DNA from: JADKIH01 sp049363815
GTDB taxonomy: Bacteria; Bacteroidota; Bacteroidia; AKYH767-A; 2013-40CM-41-45
Direction of reading: 5' to 3'
Length of the DNA: 64,000 bases
Assembly: GCA_049363815.1 (NCBI GenBank)
Contig: JBMQEM010000023.1
Span: 1 to 64,000, forward strand
Positions within the stretch are counted from its first letter, which is position 1, and each line of letters starts with the position of its first letter. Under the pieces are notes generated by a model. It was given only the letters and a program-made list of their open reading frames with translations, made no database searches and was not told the origin of the DNA. Shown piece by piece: positions 52,254 through 59,472 of the stretch. Position numbers and translations under genes: made by a program.

Positions 52254-53039
52254 ATGAACTACGCTTTGATCACCGGTGCCAGTAAAGGCATTGGAAAAGA
52301 AATGGCACTTGAACTTGCCTCCCGTAAATGCAATCTTGTGCTTGTTGCCAGATCTGAAAATGAATTGAGCAAATTATCGGAAGCGATTAAATCAATGCAT
52401 GGTGTCGAATGTAATTACGTTCTGGCCGACCTTACTGATCAAAAAGGAGTGGACAAGGTCGTTCAATTTATAGAAGAGAAAAAACTCCCTGTCAATATCC
52501 TTATCAACAATGCCGGCTATGGACTTTGGGGAAGTTTAGAGAAGACTGCTTTAACTGCAACAAAAGATATGATGCAGATCAACATGATGACACCAGTCGA
52601 AATGACTTATCGGATGATCCCAATTTTGAAACGCTCCGGACAACAAGCTTACATCATGAATGTAGCCAGTACTGCTGCCTATCAATCTGTACCAAATTTA
52701 TCAGTTTATGCAGCATCGAAAGGCTTTATGGTACTTTTTACACGCGGACTACGATTAGAATTAAAGAAAGAAAATATTTCTGTCACTTGTTTGAGTCCGG
52801 GTACCACCGAAACCAATTTCATGAATGCTGCCGGCATGACTGCTTCTCCTTCTATTATTAAAAAAGCATCAAAGGTCATTATGAAAGCTGATGTTGTAGC
52901 GAAGTTTGCAATCGATGGAATGTTTGCGAAAAAAAATGAGATCATTCCGGGATGGCTTAATAAAGTTTCTGTGGCACTAACTTATTTTGTTCCGAAAAGT
53001 TTGACAGAGAAAATTGCTGCCGATATCTATAAAGATTAA
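52254..53039 (+). CDS. short-chain dehydrogenase/reductase (SDR)
   Basis: A 261-residue NAD(P)-dependent SDR of the classical type. Cofactor loop TGASKGIGKEMA (residues 7-18), NNAGYG, catalytic Ser in NVASTAAYQ, and the YxxxK motif YAASK. The R-S after VLVAR suggests NADPH preference. The LELKKENISVTCLSPGTTETNF segment is shared with YqjQ/DltE-type SDRs. It stands alone between two strong terminators. Substrate unknown. Confidence 0.92.
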   Translation: MNYALITGASKGIGKEMALELASRKCNLVLVARSENELSKLSEAIKSMHGVECNYVLADLTDQKGVDKVVQFIEEKKLPVNILINNAGYGLWGSLEKTALTATKDMMQINMMTPVEMTYRMIPILKRSGQQAYIMNVASTAAYQSVPNLSVYAASKGFMVLFTRGLRLELKKENISVTCLSPGTTETNFMNAAGMTASPSIIKKASKVIMKADVVAKFAIDGMFAKKNEIIPGWLNKVSVALTYFVPKSLTEKIAADIYKD

Positions 53040-53084
53040 AAACCTTTTGCACGGCCCTTAAGGGCCGTGCAAAAAGGTTTTTTT
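53040..53084 (+). terminator. strong intrinsic terminator after SDR gene
   Basis: AAACCTTTT-GCACGGCCCTT pairs with AAGGGCCGTGC-AAAAAGGTTT (one bulge), about 20 base pairs, followed by TTTT. It begins right after the stop codon. Confidence 0.93.
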
Positions 53085-53138
53085 AATATCCTGCTTTTAT
53101 TGGTTGTGTAGTCTTTTCTGACATAACATCTTTGTCAG

Positions 53139-54056
53139 ATGAAATTATTTTTTTTCATTCTGATATTACTTTCTTCACAGAAAAATTCTAATGCCTGGGG
53201 CTTCTACGGTCACCGTGCTGTCAATAAATTTGCCTGCTTTGCCTTACCTCCTGAAATGTTCGGATTCTATAAATCGAACATTGACTATCTCATCAATCAT
53301 TCTGTTGACCCTGACAAACGCCGACATTCTGATCCGGATGAAGCACCGCGGCATTTTATTGATGCAGATCATTATGGAGAAAATCCCTTTGATACACTTC
53401 CAATTTACTGGAAAGAAGCTGTAGAAAAATTTACGGAAGATACTTTGCAAGCCTATGGAATTGGTCCATGGTACATTAACAAGATGTTTTACCGGCTTGT
53501 AGAAGCATTCAGAAAAAATGATCCGGATGCCATACTCTACTATTCTGCTAACATCGGACATTACATTGCTGATTCGCATGTTCCACTCCATTGCACTGAA
53601 AACTACAATGGGCAACTGACCAACCAGCATGGCATTCATGGGCTCTGGGAATCGCGGTTGCCGGAATTGTTTGCTACCAATTACGATTACTTTACAGGAA
53701 GATGTCAGCACATCGATAAGATCCAGCCATTCATCTGGTCGGCGGTACATGACAGTTACGCTGCTTTGGATTCTGTGCTTACATTCGAAAAAATTCTCTC
53801 AGAAAATACGGATAGTGATAAAAAATATTCTTACGAACAGAGAAACAGCACTACAATACAGGTTTACAGTTATGATTTCTCAGAACAGTTTCATCAGATG
53901 CTCAATGGACAAGTTGAACGACGACTTCAGGCTTCCATTATTGATGTAGCATCAGTATGGTATACGGCTTGGGTTGAGGCGGGAATGCCGGTTCTTAATT
54001 CAGATAGAGTTGTTGAAGATGAAAAGATTCAAGGGGATGAAGGGGATTATCATTGA
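53139..54056 (+). CDS. secreted S1/P1-type nuclease or zinc phospholipase
   Basis: A 305-residue exported protein. The signal (MKLFFFILILLSSQKNSNA) leaves a mature N-terminal Trp (WGFYGH), which in S1/P1 nucleases and phospholipase C is itself a zinc ligand. Further zinc ligands are in RHFIDADHY, NIGHYIADSHVPLHC and HGIHGLWESRL (H-x3-D and H-x-x-H type). Length fits the S1/P1 family. It probably digests nucleic acids outside the cell. It is followed by a 5-base tandem array. Confidence 0.87.
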   Translation: MKLFFFILILLSSQKNSNAWGFYGHRAVNKFACFALPPEMFGFYKSNIDYLINHSVDPDKRRHSDPDEAPRHFIDADHYGENPFDTLPIYWKEAVEKFTEDTLQAYGIGPWYINKMFYRLVEAFRKNDPDAILYYSANIGHYIADSHVPLHCTENYNGQLTNQHGIHGLWESRLPELFATNYDYFTGRCQHIDKIQPFIWSAVHDSYAALDSVLTFEKILSENTDSDKKYSYEQRNSTTIQVYSYDFSEQFHQMLNGQVERRLQASIIDVASVWYTAWVEAGMPVLNSDRVVEDEKIQGDEGDYH

Positions 54057-54060
54057 GAAT

Positions 54061-54180
54061 GAAATGAAATGAAGTGGAATGAAGTGAAATGAAATGAAGT
54101 GAAATGAAGTGAAATGAAGTGAAATGAAGTGAAATGAAGTGAAATGAATTGGAATGGAATGAGGTGGAATGAAGTGGGAT
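54061..54180. repeat. pentamer tandem array (GRRRT)n
   Basis: Twenty-four consecutive 5-base units of the form GAAAT, GAAGT, GGAAT, GAGGT and similar, mainly alternating GAAAT-GAAGT. It fills the gap between two convergent genes and begins directly after the nuclease stop. Slippage would change its length freely, so copy number is expected to vary between strains. Confidence 0.95.
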
Positions 54181-54205
54181 GAAAAGTTTACGACTGATTC
54201 TATTC

Positions 54206-54673
54206 TTATCCTAGGCGTTTGTATTTGGTGCTGATGTAATCCAGAAAATCGGGTTCTTGTCCTTGCGAACGAATGATGGATTGAATTTGTGCGCGATGAT
54301 GGATAGAATGATAATTCAATTGAAGGGCTATGTCAACAATTCTGGCTTCCCATTTTGCACCATCATAGCCTGTGAACTGAACTAGTTGGTTGATCTCTGT
54401 TTCTGATAATCCTTCCAGATAGGAAACCCACGAATCAACAGATTTTACCAATCTGCCATCCAGTTTTTCGAAGGCATAAACAGGGGTCCACCAATCCATT
54501 TTCACCTGCTCCTCGTTTCCCAGAACTCTGGCCATCCACTTGTCCTGGGAATTGATCATATGACTGAAGAGTTTTATACAATGTTCGGGCTCTGACAAAA
54601 TCCTGATCTTGTTTAACAGACGTAAATTTGCTTGTTCATTGAAGCGAAAGGTATCGATCAGATATTGTTTCAT
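54206..54673 (-). CDS. DinB-family protein
   Basis: A 155-residue four-helix-bundle protein of the DinB/YfiT superfamily, only distantly like the one at 8893. Conserved parts: RFNEQANLRLLNKI, LFSHMINSQDKWMARVLG with one candidate ligand His, and LNYHSIHHRAQIQSIIRSQG, with the H-x3-H of the metal site and GQEPDFLDY at the end. Probably a metal-binding transferase of unknown substrate. Confidence 0.85.
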   Translation of the reverse strand: MKQYLIDTFRFNEQANLRLLNKIRILSEPEHCIKLFSHMINSQDKWMARVLGNEEQVKMDWWTPVYAFEKLDGRLVKSVDSWVSYLEGLSETEINQLVQFTGYDGAKWEARIVDIALQLNYHSIHHRAQIQSIIRSQGQEPDFLDYISTKYKRLG

Positions 54674-54715
54674 TAAGATGGCGATTTGAATTTGAACTAA
54701 TATAAAAACAAAATT

Positions 54716-55275
54716 TTATTTCCTGCAATAAATTTCCGATTCACTAACCGGATACTTTTTATTCAGGTCAACATCATTTTTGCTTTTTCTTCCCCAGGAA
54801 AATACTTTCTCGAAAAAAGGAAGCATCTTACTGTTTTCAATTTTACTCAGGAAATAAACTTCGTGTTCTTTTTCTTTTATTCCCATTTCATAGAGAATTT
54901 CATCGTGCTCTGTAATTCCTATCTCATGAAAATAATGCATCATGCGGAAATATTCGCAGACATTTCCACTCTCCAGACTTCCGGCAAAATAAAATGGCAT
55001 GAACCAACCAATAACATAACAACTTCCTGAAATGACTTTTCCGATTATGTGAAACTTGAATTCATTGAAACGGGAAACAGGAATATCATACTTCTGCATG
55101 ATTTGTAAAACTTCCTTGCGGTGATTCCATTCATCAATTTCAATTTGACGGATAGCCTTTTTCTGTTCCGGATCTTTAACCGAACCGGCATGACCCTGAT
55201 ATGCAAATGCTGCTGCCTTCTCGGCTGAATATGCCTGCTGTAAAAGTTTCGTAAGGCTTTATGTTCTATCTGCAC
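54716..55275 (-). pseudogene. frameshifted diiron ferritin-like gene (COQ7/MiaE-like fold)
   Basis: One protein is split between two frames. The N-terminal part reads MQIEHKAL from 55275 (GTG start), then the frame changes to LLQQAYSAEKAAAFAYQGHAG... at about 55253-55258, where an extra C in AAAGCCTTACG (plus-strand GG at 55255-55256) would restore it. The rest runs to 54716. It holds two E-x-x-H motifs (DEWNHR and EKEHEV) and an earlier Glu (SAEKAA), the diiron ligands of a ferritin-like/demethoxyubiquinone-hydroxylase-like fold, plus GKVISGSCYVIGWFMPFYFAG. Either a natural pseudogene or a sequencing error. Confidence 0.78.
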
Positions 55276-55355
55276 GAATATCTTGTCTAATCAAAATCGG
55301 AATCATTAATTTCCGGGTAATCCATTTAATCCCGGTAAGATCACATGTGAATCCG

Positions 55356-56108
55356 TTAAACCTCAAACTTCGCCATCACCACATTCTCTTTCATCAGCTT
55401 CACCAATGCTCCATCCTTTAAGATCGGAATCACTTCCGTCTGGTTTGGAGTAAGGCAATATTTAATGTCTTTTTTCAGATTCAGTCTGGCAAGACGTTCT
55501 TTATGAGAAGCATGTGCAAGAAACTTGATCGGATCCTGTTCGGCTTGCTGATAAAGAAACTTCAAAGCCAGACAAGCATCGCCTAATTTGAATTCATCAC
55601 TCAATTGAGTCAGTAATTCCGTAGCAGCACCGGCGAAAAGTGCATCTTCAAGATTGAATTTATTTTTCCAGCCGGAACAAAGCAATAAGATATTTTTCTT
55701 TTCACTTACCAGCCACTCGCAAAGTGCATTGATATTGAGAAACGAACCGACAACCACTTTATGCGCATTCTTAGCTGCTTCAATAGCCTGTGTTCCGTTG
55801 GTGGTAGTAATGACGATCGTTTTTCCTTTTACATCATCTCCCATATAACTGTAAGGAGAATTTCCGAAATCAAATCCTTCAACAGGAATTGCATCCCGCT
55901 CCGCTCCTACCAGGTAACCTTTTGCTTTCCACTGACGGGCTTCATCGACTGTTGCAACCGGGATCATTTTCTCTACTCCAAATTCAAAGGCTGTACAGAT
56001 CGCTGATGTTGCACGGAAAATATCAATGATCACTACAATACTATCCGGAGTTTCATACACCGGATAGAGATGCGGAGAAAAACAAGCGTCAATTGATAAC
56101 TTCGTCAT
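55356..56108 (-). CDS. comB: 2-phosphosulfolactate phosphatase
   Basis: ComB dephosphorylates (2R)-phosphosulfolactate to sulfolactate, the step after ComA (here at 7593). The 250-residue protein has the family signature VVIIDIFRATSAICTAFEFG, IPVATVDEARQW, GERDAIPVEGFDFGNSP-type (AERDAIPVEGFDFGNSPYSY), TTTNGTQAI, VVVGSFLNINAL and LLLCSGWKNKFNLEDALFAG. All typical segments are present. It is encoded 28 bases after gcvT on the same strand. The functional link to gcvT is not obvious. Together with comA it makes a complete two-step route. Confidence 0.93.
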   Translation of the reverse strand: MTKLSIDACFSPHLYPVYETPDSIVVIIDIFRATSAICTAFEFGVEKMIPVATVDEARQWKAKGYLVGAERDAIPVEGFDFGNSPYSYMGDDVKGKTIVITTTNGTQAIEAAKNAHKVVVGSFLNINALCEWLVSEKKNILLLCSGWKNKFNLEDALFAGAATELLTQLSDEFKLGDACLALKFLYQQAEQDPIKFLAHASHKERLARLNLKKDIKYCLTPNQTEVIPILKDGALVKLMKENVVMAKFEV

Positions 56109-56136
56109 AAATGTAATTCAAGAGTGAAAATAGAAA

Positions 56137-57240
56137 TTATTTCTTATAAAATGGTACTTTCACAACTTTTGCTTTTATGGCTTTATCACGGATATTGATA
56201 AAGATCTCACTTCCATCTTTTGAAAATTCAGGCTTTACATAAGCCATTCCAATCGCTTTTTGCAATGATGGTGACTGAGTTCCGCTGGTAACCTTACCAA
56301 TAGTATTTCCATTAGCATCCTGGACAATATAATCATGACGAGGAATTCCACGGTCGATCATTTCAAATCCAACAAGTTTTCTTGTTACACCTTGCTCCTT
56401 TTGTTGCTTTAAAAGATTACTATCTGTAAATTCTTTTGTGAATTTTGTGATCCATCCTAAACCGGCTTCAATAGGAGATGTTGTATCATCAATATCGTTT
56501 CCATAAAGACAGAAACCCATTTCCAGACGTAAAGTATCCCGCGCCCCTAAACCAATTGGCTGAATATTGAATGGCTTCCCTGCTTCAAAAATTGCTTTCC
56601 AGATCTTTTCTGCCTGAGCATTTTCACAATAAATTTCAAATCCACCGGCACCCGTATATCCGGTTGCTGAAACAAGAATATTTTTTTCTCCGGCGAAAAT
56701 TCCTTTACTGAAGGTATAGTATTCCATATTCGCAAGATCCATATCTGTTAAGGACTGCAAAGCTTTCACTGCTAAAGGACCCTGCACTGCAAATAAAGAG
56801 GTCTTATCAGATATGTTATGCATTTCAACATCCTTTGTATTATTCTTCTGCAGCCATTCCCAATCTTTATCAATATTAGAAGCATTCACAACAAGCATGT
56901 ATGTTTTATCATCGATTCGATATACAAGCAGATCATCTACGATGCCGCCTTTTCCATTTGGGAAACAACTGTACTGCACTTTTCCATCAATCAGTTTAGA
57001 AGCATCGTTGCTGGTCACGCGCTGGATCAGATCCAGGGCATTCTCACCTTTCAGGATGAATTCACCCATATGGGACACATCAAATACGCCAACACCGGTA
57101 CGGACTGTTTCGTGTTCTACATTGATTCCAGCATACGATACAGGCATTAAATAGCCTGCAAAAGGAACCATTTTAGCGCCCAAACCAACATGAATATCGG
57201 TTAATGCTATGTTTTTTACTTGATTTTCAGTCATTTCCAT
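56137..57240 (-). CDS. gcvT: glycine cleavage system T protein (aminomethyltransferase)
   Basis: GcvT takes the aminomethyl group from the H-protein lipoyl arm and passes its carbon to tetrahydrofolate, releasing ammonia. The 367-residue protein shows TDIHVGLGAKMVPFAGYLMPVSY, GVGVFDVSHMGEF, YTGAGGFEIYCE, GLGARDTLRLEMGFCLYGNDID, AGLGWITKF, and IGKVTSGTQSPSL. Start at ATG 57240; a second ATG (57234) is two codons on, and a longer reading overlaps the gene upstream. Downstream of a glycosyltransferase and upstream of comB; gcvP/H are not in the window. Confidence 0.95.
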   Translation of the reverse strand: MEMTENQVKNIALTDIHVGLGAKMVPFAGYLMPVSYAGINVEHETVRTGVGVFDVSHMGEFILKGENALDLIQRVTSNDASKLIDGKVQYSCFPNGKGGIVDDLLVYRIDDKTYMLVVNASNIDKDWEWLQKNNTKDVEMHNISDKTSLFAVQGPLAVKALQSLTDMDLANMEYYTFSKGIFAGEKNILVSATGYTGAGGFEIYCENAQAEKIWKAIFEAGKPFNIQPIGLGARDTLRLEMGFCLYGNDIDDTTSPIEAGLGWITKFTKEFTDSNLLKQQKEQGVTRKLVGFEMIDRGIPRHDYIVQDANGNTIGKVTSGTQSPSLQKAIGMAYVKPEFSKDGSEIFINIRDKAIKAKVVKVPFYKK

Positions 57241-57277
57241 CGGTTCGTTTTTTTTCTTGAGGTCAAGGTAATATAAG

Positions 57278-58366
57278 TTATTTTGATGAATTAATAATAT
57301 CATCAAAGTACTTCAGATAATTTTTTTCCTGGGAGGCAACAGAATAGTTTTCTACCACTGTTTTCCGACCGGATTGTCCAATTTGATTTCGCAATTCAGT
57401 AGATTCAATCAGTGATGACAATTTCGTGATCCAGTCTTCTGTTGTCTCTGCCAGAAATCCATTTATTCCATCCTTTATTATTTCCACATTGACACCAACA
57501 GGCGACATAATTGTTGGTATCCCCAGAGCCATATATTGCAGACCTTTCAAACCACATTTTCCTTTTGCCCATTCATCGTGTGGAAGTGGCATGATACCAA
57601 TATCGAAAGTTGAAAGTTCTCTGATCTCTTCTTCTTTTTTCCAGCCGATTCCCTGAATCCCCAGTTCTTCATTTCTGTATCCTGAATCACCGATCACTTT
57701 AAAATATACTCTGCTTCCATACTTTTTTTTGATCTCTTTTAGAAAAGGAATGGCATATTCAAAATGCTTGATCGTTGTCATACTTCCACTCCATCCAATA
57801 CATAAAGCCTGTTGATTATTCAGGTTTAAATTCCTGTATTCATTTGTATCAATGGTAGTCGGGACAATTACAACTGCATCGTTGAATTTCTTTGCATAGT
57901 CTGCGAGATATTGATTTCCGGCGAAGATCAGATCAGCCATGGCTATGATCCTTCCGGTTTTCTCCGGCGACTTTAACCAGCTCAGTTTTTTATTTGCATC
58001 CGACACATTATGGATCCAGATTGAATCATCGAAATCGAAAATCAATTTTGCTTTTGTCCTTTTATATAACCGTTCGAAAATAGTTGTCCCGGTCATAAAA
58101 GCTTCCCTATGGACAAAAATAATATCGTAATTATAATACCTGATAAATTCAAAGAGTCGTTTAGCAAAACTTCTCAGGAAAATATAGGCTTTAAAAGGAA
58201 AGCTGCCGGGATTATAAAAATGCTTCTCGTCATTCTCAGAAATGATACATGACTGATGACAATGATAACCGTTCTTTTCCAGGAAATCGATGTATTGCTC
58301 AAAACGAAATCGTTGACTTGGCGATCGATCCGGGCGATGTGCCGCAATAAATAATATTCGTTTCAT
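57278..58366 (-). CDS. glycosyltransferase family 4-type protein
   Basis: A 362-residue GT-B glycosyltransferase. N-terminal half: ILFIAAHRPDRSPSQRFRFEQY, FVHREAFMTGT, LIFDFDDSIWIHN. C-terminal half: LCIGWSGSMTTIKHFEYAI, GIQGIGWKKEEEI, DIGIMPLPHDEWAKGKCGLKGLQYMALGIPTIMSPVGVN, the GT4 donor-site signature. Donor and acceptor unknown. It starts two bases after the stop of the epimerase gene and is followed by gcvT, so this sits in a surface-sugar gene pair joined to one-carbon genes. Confidence 0.88.
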   Translation of the reverse strand: MKRILFIAAHRPDRSPSQRFRFEQYIDFLEKNGYHCHQSCIISENDEKHFYNPGSFPFKAYIFLRSFAKRLFEFIRYYNYDIIFVHREAFMTGTTIFERLYKRTKAKLIFDFDDSIWIHNVSDANKKLSWLKSPEKTGRIIAMADLIFAGNQYLADYAKKFNDAVVIVPTTIDTNEYRNLNLNNQQALCIGWSGSMTTIKHFEYAIPFLKEIKKKYGSRVYFKVIGDSGYRNEELGIQGIGWKKEEEIRELSTFDIGIMPLPHDEWAKGKCGLKGLQYMALGIPTIMSPVGVNVEIIKDGINGFLAETTEDWITKLSSLIESTELRNQIGQSGRKTVVENYSVASQEKNYLKYFDDIINSSK

Positions 58367-58368
58367 CG

Positions 58369-59367
58369 TTAATCTTCAAGCCAGACAGAAGGAAGGTTCT
58401 TTAATATCTCAATGTTCTCAAACTTTTTGCTCTTCCTGCTTCCAGCATTCTTAGCCCAGTCAGCCATTTTAAACAATCCATCCCTTAACGATATAGTGGA
58501 GTCAATTTTAAAAACTTGTTTCGCTTTGTCATGATTTGCGTAGGCATGAACAACTTCATTCCTGGGAGGAAGGTGATTCAACTTGCTACGTAATCCCATT
58601 GCTTCCATAACTGTTTCTGCAAGTTCGCGTACTGTGAATTCTGTATCAGCACCGATATTGAATATCTGGTTTCTCGCTTCCGGAATATGTACGGATCTTG
58701 CAATGTGCGGGGCAACATCACCAATATATGAAAAGGCTCTAGTTTGCTCGCCATCTCCAAAAACGGTAAGAGGTTTATCCTGCAATAACTGATTCATAAA
58801 AATACCTACTACATTCCTGTATTTATCACCCATGTTCTGATATTCTCCATAAACATTATGCGGACGGAAGATAATATAATCCAGACCAAACATTTCATGG
58901 GTAGTTTTCAGGTCCTGTTCAACAGCAAGTTTGGCGATTCCATATGGATCTTCCGGCAAAGGGATAGTCGTTTCTTTCATCGGTGGCGCCGCTGCACCAT
59001 AAACTGCAATCGATGATGTAAAAACAAAACACTTCACTTCATTTTTCACAGATTCATTTATCAGATTAATACTTCCAATAAGATTATTCTCATAATTGAA
59101 CCGCTTAATAAAATGACTTAGTCCTTCAGCAGCGTAAGCAGCCAGATGGTAGACATAATCAAATTTATTTTCGGAAAATATTCTTTCAACCAGTTTTGAA
59201 TCAATGATACTTCCCTTAATAAATTTTGCCTTTGGATTAATGTTCTCTGTAAATCCACCACTCAAATCATCTAAAACCCATACATCATGTCCAAGACCGA
59301 CCAATTCATTTACAACATGCGCACCAATAAAACCGGCCCCACCGGTCACCAAAGATTTAGGATTCAT
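58369..59367 (-). CDS. NAD-dependent sugar epimerase/dehydratase
   Basis: A 332-residue extended SDR similar to UDP-glucose 4-epimerase (GalE). NAD loop TGGAGFIGAH (about 8-17), FTSSIAVYGAAAPP with the catalytic Ser, and the Y-x3-K motif in DPYGIAKLAVEQ. FRPHNVYGEYQN and FNIGADTEFTVRELAE fit the family. It is the first gene of the minus-strand operon and is divergent from the PglF-like gene at 59473. Substrate sugar unknown. Confidence 0.9.
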   Translation of the reverse strand: MNPKSLVTGGAGFIGAHVVNELVGLGHDVWVLDDLSGGFTENINPKAKFIKGSIIDSKLVERIFSENKFDYVYHLAAYAAEGLSHFIKRFNYENNLIGSINLINESVKNEVKCFVFTSSIAVYGAAAPPMKETTIPLPEDPYGIAKLAVEQDLKTTHEMFGLDYIIFRPHNVYGEYQNMGDKYRNVVGIFMNQLLQDKPLTVFGDGEQTRAFSYIGDVAPHIARSVHIPEARNQIFNIGADTEFTVRELAETVMEAMGLRSKLNHLPPRNEVVHAYANHDKAKQVFKIDSTISLRDGLFKMADWAKNAGSRKSKKFENIEILKNLPSVWLED

Positions 59368-59400
59368 TTTTTACGTTTATGAGTGCAAAATAGCAAAAAG

Positions 59401-59456
59401 TTTGAGTACTAAATACTATATACTTTGTAATGTTATTAAACATATATTTGAGTACT
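59401..59456. repeat. direct repeat TTTGAGTACT in divergent promoter
   Basis: TTTGAGTACT occurs at 59401-59410 and again at 59447-59456, 46 bases apart. The second copy overlaps the promoter box TATATTTG. The core AGTACT is palindromic. It could be an operator for both polysaccharide transcription units. Confidence 0.5.
59443..59450 (+). promoter_or_regulatory. -7 box TATATTTG
   Basis: TAnnTTTG match 22 bases upstream of the PglF-like gene. A TTTG at 59424-59427 lies 15 bases upstream, closer than the usual -33 spacing. Confidence 0.5.
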
Positions 59457-59472
59457 CGGAAACAAAAACAGG

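Noticed and set aside
55045..55275. Separate 76-codon gene on the minus strand
   Set aside because: Only its first residues make sense; it is the broken start of the ferritin-like gene.
57241..57306. Extended N-terminus of GcvT
   Set aside because: It overlaps the glycosyltransferase gene and does not match the family start.
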